Shown here one piece after another: positions 1 to 6,070 of a stretch of DNA of 10,436 nucleotides. The translations under genes and the position numbers were made by a program. The notes under the pieces were generated by a model that ran no database searches, had not been told where the DNA came from, and was given only the letters and a program-made list of their open reading frames with translations. How positions within the stretch are numbered: the first letter of the stretch is position 1; each line of letters starts with the position of its first letter. The DNA is from Actinomycetota bacterium. GTDB taxonomy: Bacteria > Actinomycetota > Geothermincolia > Fen-727 > JAQURN01. The stretch lies in contig JAQURN010000036.1 in NCBI GenBank assembly GCA_028715585.1, forward strand, positions 1-10,436, given 5' to 3'.

Positions 1-1
1 C

Positions 2-118
2 ACCGAGATGGACGTGGAGCTAATAACTCCCATTGCCCTGGAGGAAGGCTTGAAGTTTGCCATCCGCGAGGGAGGAAGAACGGTTGGAGCCGGAAGGGTT
101 ATAAAGATATACAAGTGA
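2..118 (+). CDS. tufA: Elongation factor Tu, C-terminal end (partial)
   Basis: The reading frame is already open at the window edge and gives 38 residues before a TGA. It contains VELITPIALEEGLKFAIREG followed by GRTVGAGRVIKI, the characteristic end of beta-barrel domain 3 of bacterial EF-Tu. EF-Tu is the GTPase that delivers aminoacyl-tRNA to the ribosomal A site. Only the last tenth of the protein is here, so nothing can be said of the G domain. The S10 gene follows within 28 bases without a visible terminator. This is the layout in which the str operon (rpsL-rpsG-fusA-tufA) runs straight into the S10 operon; the genes upstream of tufA lie outside the window. Confidence 0.95.
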   Translation, partial: TEMDVELITPIALEEGLKFAIREGGRTVGAGRVIKIYK

Positions 119-134
119 TGGGATGACATCCACT

Positions 135-138
135 GGAG
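135..138 (+). promoter_or_regulatory. Shine-Dalgarno GGAG deciding the rpsJ start
   Basis: GGAG lies 8 bases before GTG 147, which is ideal spacing. The upstream ATG at 123 has only the weak AAGTGATGG before it. The element supports initiation at GTG 147, inside the longest open frame. Confidence 0.65.
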
Positions 139-146
139 TAGGAAAA

Positions 147-455
147 GTGGCAGAGGGAAAGATAAGAATTAGGCTCAAGGCTTACGATCACGAGATAATC
201 GATCAGTCAGCCAAGATGATAGTGGATACCGCTGAAAAAACTGGAGCCCAAGTTTCTGGGCCAGTTCCTCTTCCAATAGAGAAAAATCTTTTCTGTGTTA
301 TTCGCTCGCCACATAAGGATAAGGATTCTCGAGAGCAGTTTGAGATAAGGACACACAAACGACTGATTGACATATTAGACCCTACGCCCGCTACCATTGA
401 TGCTTTGATGGGTTTGGACTTGCCGGCGGGTGTGAACATCGAGATCAAGATGTGA
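147..455 (+). CDS. rpsJ: 30S ribosomal protein S10
   Basis: S10 (uS10) is a small-subunit head protein and, as NusE, pairs with NusB in transcription antitermination. From GTG 147 the product is 102 residues and starts VAEGKIRIRLKAYDHEIIDQ. This aligns without a gap to the usual start (E. coli S10 is 103 residues and has its IRIRLKAFDH at the same place). The family motifs GPVPLP and FEIRTHKRLIDI are present, and the C-terminus is the typical GVNIEIKM. The frame extends up to an ATG at 123, which would add eight residues (MTSTGVGK), but the SD GGAG at 135-138 is placed for the GTG. It is the first gene of the S10 block, 28 bases after tufA, with no S10-type leader between them. In E. coli that leader is the site of L4 autoregulation. 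Identity is certain; only the start is open. Confidence 0.96.
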   Translation: MAEGKIRIRLKAYDHEIIDQSAKMIVDTAEKTGAQVSGPVPLPIEKNLFCVIRSPHKDKDSREQFEIRTHKRLIDILDPTPATIDALMGLDLPAGVNIEIKM

Positions 456-486
456 TGATTTTCTCGAAGTCCCAGGAGTTGTTGTG

Positions 487-1143
487 ATGGGAAAAGGAAT
501 AATAGGCGAAAAGTTGGGAATGACCCAAATTTTTAGGGGAGACAAGGTGATACCTGTTACCGTTCTCAAGGCAGGACCTTGTTATGTAAGCCAGCTCAAA
601 ACTGAGGAAAAAGATGGTTATAGCGCTGTGCAGATGGGCTATGGAGATATAAAGCCTCAGAAGGTGAACCTTCCCACCGAAGGGCATTTCAAGAAGGCAA
701 ATTGCCCCCCACGGCGTTATCTTGTCGAGTTTCCTTTGAACCCAGACGAGTACAAATTTGGCCAGAAGATAAAAGCTGGGGACCTTTTTGATGAAGGTGA
801 GCATGTGGATGTTGTGGGGACAAGCAAATCCAAAGGATTTGGGGGAGTCGTTAAGAGGTGGGGATTTTCCGGAGGTCCTGCTTCTCATGGTTCGAGGTCC
901 CACCGGCGTCCGGGGGCGATTGGTGCTTGCGCTACACCTTCCAGGGTATTCAAGGGACAGAAGATGGCAGGCAGAATGGGTGGAAGGAGAGCCACTTCCT
1001 TGAACTTGGAAGTGGTGCGCGTCGAACCACAGAGAGACCTGCTTATGGTCAAAGGCTCAGTGCCGGGTCCAAGGGGCTCGATTGTGATTATCAGGGATTC
1101 CGTGAAGTCAAAGCATAAATCTCTTAAGGGTGCCAGTCGGTGA
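487..1143 (+). CDS. rplC: 50S ribosomal protein L3
   Basis: L3 (uL3) is an early-assembly large-subunit protein whose loop reaches toward the peptidyl-transferase centre. The 218-residue product opens with MGKGIIGEKLGMTQIF, a standard L3 N-terminus. It carries the conserved loop SHGSRSHRRPGAIG, then ATPSRVFKGQKMAGRMGG, and ends in a basic tail. SD AGGAG at 474-478 lies 8 bases from ATG 487; an in-frame GTG at 484 is also possible and adds one residue. Where E. coli L3 has QNQTPG, the segment methylated on Gln150 by PrmB, this protein has ACATPS, so that glutamine is absent. The gene follows rpsJ by 31 bases and its TGA overlaps the rplD start. Confidence 0.97.
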   Translation: MGKGIIGEKLGMTQIFRGDKVIPVTVLKAGPCYVSQLKTEEKDGYSAVQMGYGDIKPQKVNLPTEGHFKKANCPPRRYLVEFPLNPDEYKFGQKIKAGDLFDEGEHVDVVGTSKSKGFGGVVKRWGFSGGPASHGSRSHRRPGAIGACATPSRVFKGQKMAGRMGGRRATSLNLEVVRVEPQRDLLMVKGSVPGPRGSIVIIRDSVKSKHKSLKGASR

Positions 1144-1784
1144 TGGGCATGAAAATAGCGATTCAAGACACCGAAGGAAAGAAAGCTGGAGAGATAGAGC
1201 TCAAGGAAGAAGTTTTTTCCCTGGATCCACATCCCTATGTGGTGCATCAGGTAGTGAGACTCGAAAGGGCACAGAGACGTTCTGGCACGGCTTCTACCCG
1301 AGGCCGAAGTGAGGTGAGAGGTGGCGGCGTGAAGCCCTGGCGACAAAAGGGAACAGGGAGAGCGAGAGCTGGAAGCATAAGGTCGCCTCTATGGCGGGGC
1401 GGCGGAACGGTTTTTGGACCCAAGCCAAGGGATTATTCCTTCAGGGTGCCAAAGAAAGTAAAGAAGCTCGCGCTTTGCTCGGTCCTTTCCCAGGCAGCGA
1501 GAGATGACAGGATAAGGGTAGTCGAGGATTTTGCCCTTGATAGGCCAAGTACTCGCGTGGGGAAATCCATACTTTCAAATCTTGATTTAGGCGGCAGGGT
1601 CATGGTTGTAACATTGCCGGAAGATGAAAATGTTTACAAATCCTTTCGCAATCTCGAGGATGTAGAAGTTTTCTTTCCCAGTGAGCTGAATGCCTATGAT
1701 GTGCTGAGGTTCAGCAACCTTCTTTTTCTGCGAGAGGCACTCGAGAAGCTTGAGGAGGGCTTTGGTAATGAAGGACCCTCATGA
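1143..1784 (+). CDS. rplD: 50S ribosomal protein L4
   Basis: L4 (uL4) has a globular surface domain and a long loop that lines the peptide exit tunnel. The loop is clear at about residues 48-98: RSGTAS, then GGGVKPWRQKGTGRARAGSI, then SPLWRGGGTVFGPKPRDYSF. The 213-residue length is usual. Starts at GTG 1140, ATG 1143 and ATG 1149 are all in frame. The last gives the commonest family N-terminus (MKIAIQDTEGKK); the middle one forms the tight TGATG stop/start overlap with rplC chosen here. A possible SD, AAGGG, is at 1126-1130. In E. coli L4 also represses its own operon, but the leader for that is not in this window. The 3' end overlaps rplW by 17 bases. Confidence 0.96.
   Translation: MGMKIAIQDTEGKKAGEIELKEEVFSLDPHPYVVHQVVRLERAQRRSGTASTRGRSEVRGGGVKPWRQKGTGRARAGSIRSPLWRGGGTVFGPKPRDYSFRVPKKVKKLALCSVLSQAARDDRIRVVEDFALDRPSTRVGKSILSNLDLGGRVMVVTLPEDENVYKSFRNLEDVEVFFPSELNAYDVLRFSNLLFLREALEKLEEGFGNEGPS
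1753..1758 (+). promoter_or_regulatory. Shine-Dalgarno AGGAGG of rplW, inside rplD
   Basis: A perfect AGGAGG sits 9 bases before ATG 1768, within the last codons of rplD. It selects ATG 1768 over the upstream in-frame TTG 1750. Confidence 0.75.
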
Positions 1785-2052
1785 TGTTTTGCTCTATCCC
1801 GTAGTGAGTGAAAAGAGCTACGGGGAAATGGAGAAGGGCAAATATGCGTTCCTGGTAGATTCACGGGCGAACAAGTCGGAGATAAAGGACGCAGTCGAGG
1901 AAATTTTTGAAGTGAAGGTAGTAAAAGTCAACACGTTGCCGATAAGAAGCAAGCCGCGTAGGCAGGGGCTTAGCCGGGGAAAAACTTCCACTGGGAAAAA
2001 GGCGGTTGTTACTTTGAAGGAAGGGCAGAAGATTGAGTTGTTTGAGAAGTAA
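1768..2052 (+). CDS. rplW: 50S ribosomal protein L23
   Basis: L23 (uL23) sits at the mouth of the exit tunnel and is the docking site for trigger factor and SRP. The product is 94 residues, beginning MKDPHDVLLYPVVSEKSYGE. It contains the family pattern YPVVSEKS near the start, then KYAFLVDSRANKSEIKDAVE, then FEVKVVKVNTLPIRSKPRR. The C-terminal TGKKAVVTLKEGQKIELFEK is also typical. The start is set by AGGAGG at 1753-1758; a longer frame from TTG 1750 would add six residues but lacks an SD. The 17-base overlap with rplD suggests translational coupling. A 41-base gap separates it from rplB. Confidence 0.96.
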   Translation: MKDPHDVLLYPVVSEKSYGEMEKGKYAFLVDSRANKSEIKDAVEEIFEVKVVKVNTLPIRSKPRRQGLSRGKTSTGKKAVVTLKEGQKIELFEK

Positions 2053-2093
2053 CAAGTCTGTGTGCCAGGCTTTGAAAGTTTGACGGAAGAGCG

Positions 2094-2921
2094 ATGGGTG
2101 TAAAAAAATTCAAGCCAACATCACCAGGAAGAAGGTCAGCAAACACATCTGACTTTTCCGAGATAACGAAGTCCGAGCCAGAAAAGGCTCTGGTTGTCCC
2201 TCTGACCAAAAGTGGTGGAAGAAATAACTTGGGTCGTAAGACAGCTCGCCATCGAGGTGGCGGTGCCAAGAGAAAATATCGCATTCTTGACTTCAAGCGC
2301 GACAAAGATGGCGTTCCCGCAACGGTAGCGGGGATTGAGTACGACCCCAATAGGTCTGCTAGGGTTGCCCTCCTGCACTATGCCGATGGCGAAAAACGCT
2401 ACATTCTGTGCCCATTGAATCTCATGATGGGGGACAAAGTGATGTCAGGGGATGGGGTGGAGATAAAGCCCGGAAACGCGATGGAGATTGGAAAGATTCC
2501 GGTAGGAACCATGGTTCACGCGGTTGAGCTCAAGCCTGGGGCAGGGGCTAAATTCGCCCGCTCAGCTGGGCTAGGAGCGCAGATAATGGCACGGGAAGGG
2601 AATTACGTCCATTTGAAACTTCCGTCTGGTGAGGTCAGAAAAGTTTTGGCAAGGTGCAGAGCCACCATTGGAGTGGTTGGCAACCCGGAGCACGAACTTG
2701 TCACCTTTGGAAAGGCAGGCGCCTCGAGGCACCGTGGAGTGAGACCGCAAACTAGGGGTTCCGCGATGAATCCAGTTGACCACCCCCATGGTGGAGGAGA
2801 AGGAAAATCAAAAGGGGGAAGGCATCCCGTGACTCCGTGGGGTAAACCGGCACTTGGGTACAGGACGAGAAAGAAAAACAAGCAGTCGGACAAGCTTATT
2901 TTAAGAGGAAGGAAAAAGTAG
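2094..2921 (+). CDS. rplB: 50S ribosomal protein L2
   Basis: L2 (uL2) binds 23S rRNA near the peptidyl-transferase centre and is needed for subunit association. The 275-residue length matches the family (E. coli 273). Visible landmarks are the N-terminal KKFKPTSPGRRS, then GRKTARHRGGGAKRKYRILDF (about residues 47-67), IEYDPNRSARVALLHYADGE (81-100), and GTMVHAVELKPGAGAKFARS (138-157). The C-terminal MNPVDHPHGGGEG includes His230, equivalent to the functionally important His229 of E. coli. The C-terminus has the usual basic end (RTRKKNKQSDKLILRGRKK). A weak SD, GGAAG (2085-2089), precedes ATG 2094. Its TAG overlaps the SD of rpsS. Confidence 0.98.
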   Translation: MGVKKFKPTSPGRRSANTSDFSEITKSEPEKALVVPLTKSGGRNNLGRKTARHRGGGAKRKYRILDFKRDKDGVPATVAGIEYDPNRSARVALLHYADGEKRYILCPLNLMMGDKVMSGDGVEIKPGNAMEIGKIPVGTMVHAVELKPGAGAKFARSAGLGAQIMAREGNYVHLKLPSGEVRKVLARCRATIGVVGNPEHELVTFGKAGASRHRGVRPQTRGSAMNPVDHPHGGGEGKSKGGRHPVTPWGKPALGYRTRKKNKQSDKLILRGRKK

Positions 2922-2925
2922 GAGG
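2920..2925 (+). promoter_or_regulatory. Shine-Dalgarno AGGAGG for the rpsS TTG start
   Basis: AGGAGG overlaps the rplB stop codon and lies 5 bases before TTG 2931. There is no ATG or GTG nearby in the S19 frame, so this site establishes a TTG start. Confidence 0.75.
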
Positions 2926-2930
2926 CTGGA

Positions 2931-3221
2931 TTGTCTAGGTCGCTAAAAAAGGGTCCATATGTAGATGCCAAACTGCTGGAGCGCATTATGGACATGAATC
3001 ACAGAAACGAGAAGTCCGTAATTAGAACCTGGTCGCGTGCCTCTACCATATTCCCGGAGATGGTTGGGCATACTATTGCTGTTCATGATGGAAGGAAACA
3101 CGTGCCGATATACATCACCGAAAGCATGGTAGGACACAAGCTTGGAGAGTTTGCCCCGACTCGCACTTTTAGGAGCCATGGAGGAAAACTTGCCAGAGAA
3201 AAACGGGTGCGAGTGAAGTAG
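2931..3221 (+). CDS. rpsS: 30S ribosomal protein S19
   Basis: S19 (uS19) lies in the 30S head, pairs with S13, and contacts the A-site finger of the large subunit. The 96-residue product starts MSRSLKKGPYVDAKLLERI from a TTG codon, an exact family N-terminus. It carries IRTWSRASTIFPEMVGHTIA, then VYITE-like PIYITESMVGHKLGEF, and APTRTFRSHGG near the C-terminus. The SD is the perfect AGGAGG at 2920-2925. The gene follows rplB by nine bases and precedes rplV by eleven. Nothing is missing or inserted. Confidence 0.97.
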   Translation: MSRSLKKGPYVDAKLLERIMDMNHRNEKSVIRTWSRASTIFPEMVGHTIAVHDGRKHVPIYITESMVGHKLGEFAPTRTFRSHGGKLAREKRVRVK

Positions 3222-3232
3222 GAGAAGTTAGA

Positions 3233-3853
3233 TTGGAAACCAGGGCAGTCGCAAGATATGTGAGGGTGAGTCCAAGGAAAGCGAGGGCAGTAGCAAGCCT
3301 CATCCGTGGAAAGAATCTCGAGGAAGCAAAGCAAATACTCGAGTACACGAACAGGGCAGCTGCTGTTCCCATCTCGAAGACTCTCATTTCGGCTCAAGCA
3401 AATGCCGAGAATAACAACAAGCTCGAATCTGACTTGCTTTACGTTTCCAAGTGTTATGTGGACGAAGGACCTACTTTGAAGCGCTTTCGTCCAAGGGCTT
3501 ACGGGAGGGCAAACCGCATAAACAAGAGAACGAGTCACATTACCATTATCCTTGACGAGAGGGAAAGAGAGGGGACCAAGCGACGGCGGGTTCGTAAGGG
3601 TCCCCAAAAGGCGAAAGAACACCAAGGTTCCCCCGGGCGTGCTAAAGGAAAGTCTAAGGAGGATTTGCAAGAGGAAATCAAGAGCCCAACAGTAAAGGAG
3701 GCTTCTACTAAAAAGGCACCCCGTAAAGCCAATAAGAAACTTTCGGCTGGCGAAAAGGGGAAAGAAAAATCCTCACCTAAGGTGGGACTGGACAAGAAGA
3801 AGGGTTCTTTGGAGGAAGGTAAGGCGCAAAGAGAAGGAAAGAGTGAGGGGTAA
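3233..3853 (+). CDS. rplV: 50S ribosomal protein L22 with long Lys-rich C-terminal extension
   Basis: L22 (uL22) spans the large subunit and its beta-hairpin lines the exit tunnel. Residues 1-112 are an ordinary full L22: RAVARYVRVSPRKARAVASL, LISAQANAENN, the hairpin KRFRPRAYGRANRINKRTSH (about 83-102) and the closing ITIILDE. The start is TTG 3233, with SD AGGAG at 3220-3224 spaced 8 bases. The protein then continues to residue 206, about 94 residues more than the usual 110-115. The extension is low complexity: I count 23 Lys and 7 Arg against 14 acidic residues, with scattered Gly, Ser and Pro and no predicted fold. The DNA encoding it (3569-3850) is purine-rich like its neighbours, and the frame is unbroken up to rpsC, so it is not a frameshift fusion. 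Extended L22 C-termini are known in some bacteria, for example mycobacteria. The role of this tail is unknown. Confidence 0.96.
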   Translation: METRAVARYVRVSPRKARAVASLIRGKNLEEAKQILEYTNRAAAVPISKTLISAQANAENNNKLESDLLYVSKCYVDEGPTLKRFRPRAYGRANRINKRTSHITIILDEREREGTKRRRVRKGPQKAKEHQGSPGRAKGKSKEDLQEEIKSPTVKEASTKKAPRKANKKLSAGEKGKEKSSPKVGLDKKKGSLEEGKAQREGKSEG

Positions 3854-3854
3854 A

Positions 3855-4646
3855 TTGGGTCAAAAGGTTCATCCTTATGGTTTGAGACTTGGGGTAATAA
3901 AAAAGTGGAGGTCCTCTTGGATTGGCGAAAGGGACTACAAGGACCTGGTATGGGAGGATATCCGCATAAGGGAATATTTGAACGAAAGGCTCGCGAACGC
4001 GATGCTTTCGCACATAGAAATTGAAAGGAAAGCAAACGAAATTGGCGTAAATGTCTACACCGCTAGACCCGGTATTGTCATCGGGAGGAAGGGTAGCGAG
4101 GTGGATAAAATCAGAGATGATATCCAAAAAATGATTGGCCGTGAAGTGGCGGTGAACATCATGGAGGTGATGGTTCCAGACCTCGACGCGACCCTCGTAG
4201 CAAAGAACGTTGCCGAGCAGATATCAGGGAGGGTTTCCTTCAGGAGGGCAATGAAGCGAGCCGTTGGAAGTTCTATGAGGCTAGGAGCGGAGGGCATAAA
4301 GATTCAGTGCAGTGGGCGTTTGGCTGGAGCGGAGATGGCGAGGACCGAATGGTATCGAGAGGGCCGCGTTCCCCTGCAAACTCTCCGAGCGGACATCGAT
4401 TATGGATTTGAGGAATCCAAGACTAAATTTGGACGTATAGGCGTGAAAGTTTGGATTTACAAAGGAGACGTTGCTCCAAAGGCGAGAGAGGTTGTTTCTT
4501 CCGTTGAAGCGGACAAAGAGGAGAAATCGGAGGTCATCCCCGAGGACCAGGGAAACAGTCAAGCTAATGAGTCGCCCGAAATGGGCGCTGCCGTTTTGGG
4601 GGACGAATTAAGTTCTCCACCTGAGCATGAAGATGAAGGTGAGTAA
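3855..4646 (+). CDS. rpsC: 30S ribosomal protein S3 with acidic C-terminal tail
   Basis: S3 (uS3) forms part of the mRNA entry pore and helicase site in the 30S head. From TTG 3855 the product begins MGQKVHPYGLRLGVIKKW, the canonical S3 N-terminus, with GAGG (3845-3848) six bases upstream. GTG 3843 is the alternative; it adds MRGK and overlaps rplV by 11 bases. The KH domain is clear (RPGIVIGRKGSEVDKI, GXXG loop at 77-80), as is the C-terminal domain (GAEGIKIQCSGRLAGAEMAR, then EGRVPLQTLRADIDYG, ending GRIGVKVWIYKG at about 204). Residues 211-263 are extra: 17 acidic against 3 basic residues, with Ser, Pro and Gly. S3 extensions of similar kind occur in other bacteria. Identity is certain, the exact start less so. 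Confidence 0.96.
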   Translation: MGQKVHPYGLRLGVIKKWRSSWIGERDYKDLVWEDIRIREYLNERLANAMLSHIEIERKANEIGVNVYTARPGIVIGRKGSEVDKIRDDIQKMIGREVAVNIMEVMVPDLDATLVAKNVAEQISGRVSFRRAMKRAVGSSMRLGAEGIKIQCSGRLAGAEMARTEWYREGRVPLQTLRADIDYGFEESKTKFGRIGVKVWIYKGDVAPKAREVVSSVEADKEEKSEVIPEDQGNSQANESPEMGAAVLGDELSSPPEHEDEGE

Positions 4647-4648
4647 AA

Positions 4649-5068
4649 GTGCTTCAGCCAAAGAAAGTACCTCATAGGAAAATGCAAAGGGGGCGTCTGA
4701 AGGGGAAAGCCAAAGGCGGGACCACCGTCAATTTTGGTGATTTCGGGCTGCAAGCTCTGGAGCCGGCGTGGATAACCGCAAGGCAGATCGAGGCTGCGAG
4801 GGTAGCAATGACCAGGTACGTAAAGAGGAGTGGAAAGGTTTGGGTAAACATTTTCCCCCACAGGCCGGTTTCCAAGAAGCCCGCGGAAACAAGAATGGGC
4901 GGCGGAAAGGGAAACCCAGAGTATTGGGTGGCAGCGGTGAAGCCCGGGAAGGTAATGTTTGAGCTTGCTGGAGTAAGTGAGGATGTGGCAAGAGAGGCAA
5001 TCAGGCTTGCCTCTCACAAACTGCCCATCAAGTGCAGGTTTGTCAAGAGGGAAGAGTTCAAAGCTTGA
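4649..5068 (+). CDS. rplP: 50S ribosomal protein L16
   Basis: L16 (uL16) organises the A-site tRNA binding region of the large subunit and joins late in assembly. The 139-residue product starts at GTG 4649 with MLQPKKVPHRKMQRGRLKGK, then AKGGTTVNFGDFGLQALEP, a classic L16 N-terminus. It contains WVNIFPHRPVSKKPAETRMG, then GKGNPEYWVAAVKPGKVMFE, and ends CRFVKREE. Arg82 falls at the position hydroxylated in E. coli L16 (Arg81); whether it is modified here cannot be told. A possible SD, AAGG at 4636-4639, overlaps the end of rpsC, whose stop is only two bases upstream. Length and motifs are standard. Confidence 0.97.
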   Translation: MLQPKKVPHRKMQRGRLKGKAKGGTTVNFGDFGLQALEPAWITARQIEAARVAMTRYVKRSGKVWVNIFPHRPVSKKPAETRMGGGKGNPEYWVAAVKPGKVMFELAGVSEDVAREAIRLASHKLPIKCRFVKREEFKA

Positions 5069-5097
5069 GGACGGCGCACTAATAAGGGGGGGCTCAA

Positions 5098-5418
5098 GTG
5101 CTAAAACCAAGAGAACTGAGGCAGCTTGATGAAGAGGAATTGGAACAGAAGCTCAAGGAGCTCAAAACATCACTCTTCAACTTGCGGTTCCAACTTGCTA
5201 CAAGGCAGCTTGAAAATCCCATGAAGATAAAGGAAACGAAAAGGGACATAGCACGTGTTTTTACCGTGATAACGGAAAGGGAGTTTGGAATTCATCCCGA
5301 GACCTTTGAGAGCGCAAGCTCAGAGGAAGAAACTGAGGAAACAATTGAGCTCGAGGAAACCGTTGGAGAGGAAGAACTGGGCGAGGAGGCCTCCCAGCCG
5401 GGAGTGGAAGAGGAGTAA
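5098..5418 (+). CDS. rpmC: 50S ribosomal protein L29 with acidic C-terminal extension
   Basis: L29 (uL29) is a small two-helix protein beside L23 at the exit tunnel. Residues 1-66 are a complete L29: MLKPRELRQLDEEELEQKLK, then LFNLRFQLATRQLENPMKIK, and KRDIARVFTVITERE. The usual length is about 60-70; this protein runs to 106. Residues 67-106 include 18 Glu and no Lys or Arg, so the tail is strongly acidic and low complexity. It contains runs such as SSEEETEET and VGEEELGEEA. The start is GTG 5098, behind the purine run AAGGGGGGG at 5084-5092. The frame ends at TAA 5416-5418, just before rpsQ. The extension is in frame without sign of a fusion to another domain; its function is unknown. Confidence 0.95.
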   Translation: MLKPRELRQLDEEELEQKLKELKTSLFNLRFQLATRQLENPMKIKETKRDIARVFTVITEREFGIHPETFESASSEEETEETIELEETVGEEELGEEASQPGVEEE

Positions 5419-5427
5419 AGGGTAAAT

Positions 5428-5685
5428 ATGGCAGAGCGCACACCTAGGAAGCAAAGAATTGGAAGGGTTGCTTCCAACGCAATGGATAAGACGGTGGTGG
5501 TGACGGTTGATACCTTGGCGAAGCATCCTCTCTACGGAAAGACGATAAAGAAGTCGAAAAACTTTTATGCTCACGATGAGGACAATCAGTGTGAAGTAGG
5601 GGACATGGTAAAAATAGTAGAAACCCGCCCGCTTTCGAAAACCAAGCGTTGGCGGGTTGTCTCCGTGATTGAAAAAGCCAAGTGA
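5428..5685 (+). CDS. rpsQ: 30S ribosomal protein S17
   Basis: S17 (uS17) is an early 16S rRNA-binding protein with an OB fold. The 85-residue product has the full family pattern: RKQRIGRVASNAMDKTVVVT, then HPLYGKTIKKSKNFYAHDE, and CEVGDMVKIVETRPLSKTKR, ending WRVVSVIEKAK. Start ATG 5428 is preceded by AAAGGG at 5417-5422, five bases away. It follows rpmC by nine bases and closes the S10 operon portion. Length is normal and no extension is present, in contrast to rpmC just upstream. Confidence 0.97.
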   Translation: MAERTPRKQRIGRVASNAMDKTVVVTVDTLAKHPLYGKTIKKSKNFYAHDEDNQCEVGDMVKIVETRPLSKTKRWRVVSVIEKAK

Positions 5686-5700
5686 CTTGCGAGGTTTGTA

Positions 5701-6069
5701 ATGATTCAACAGGAATCCAGGGTTAAAGTGGCAGACAACACGGGAGCCAGGTCGCTTCTCTGCATAAGAGTTCTCGGGGGTTCCAAGAGGCGCTATGCCT
5801 ATGTGGGAGATGTGATAATTGGAACCGTCAAGGAGGCGACTCCGGGGTCTTCCGTTTCCAAGGGAGACGTTGTGAAGGCAGTGGTGGTGAGGACCAAGAA
5901 GGAGAGAAGGCGCCCGGATGGAACCTATATCAAGTTCGATGAAAACGCGGTTGTTCTCATTGATAACCAGATGAATCCTAGGGGAACGAGGATATTTGGA
6001 CCTGTGGCGCGCGAGCTCCGGTATAAAAAGTTTATGAAGATAATTTCTCTTTCTCCAGAGGTTTTGTGA
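5701..6069 (+). CDS. rplN: 50S ribosomal protein L14
   Basis: L14 (uL14) sits at the subunit interface, forms bridges to 16S rRNA and is the docking site for the silencing factor RsfS. The 122-residue length is standard. The sequence follows the family throughout: MIQQESRVKVADNTGARSLL at the start, RRYAYVGDVIIGTVKEATPG in the middle, then VVRTKKERRRPDGTYIKFDE and NPRGTRIFGPVARELR. The C-terminus is the usual KKFMKIISLSPEVL. SD GAGG at 5691-5694 lies six bases from ATG 5701. It is the first gene of the spc-type block, fifteen bases after rpsQ, with no visible promoter or terminator between them, so the two operons are probably co-transcribed. Confidence 0.98.
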   Translation: MIQQESRVKVADNTGARSLLCIRVLGGSKRRYAYVGDVIIGTVKEATPGSSVSKGDVVKAVVVRTKKERRRPDGTYIKFDENAVVLIDNQMNPRGTRIFGPVARELRYKKFMKIISLSPEVL

Positions 6070-6070
6070 G

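Noticed and set aside
3569..3853. L22 tail as a frameshifted or fused separate gene
   Set aside because: The frame is continuous from the L22 core, ends right at the rpsC start, and the tail resembles no independent domain, so an extension fits better than a fusion.
3083..4127. Several minus-strand open frames of 110-195 codons opposite rplV and rpsC
   Set aside because: They are shadows of strongly conserved plus-strand genes, with no plausible SD and no family resemblance.
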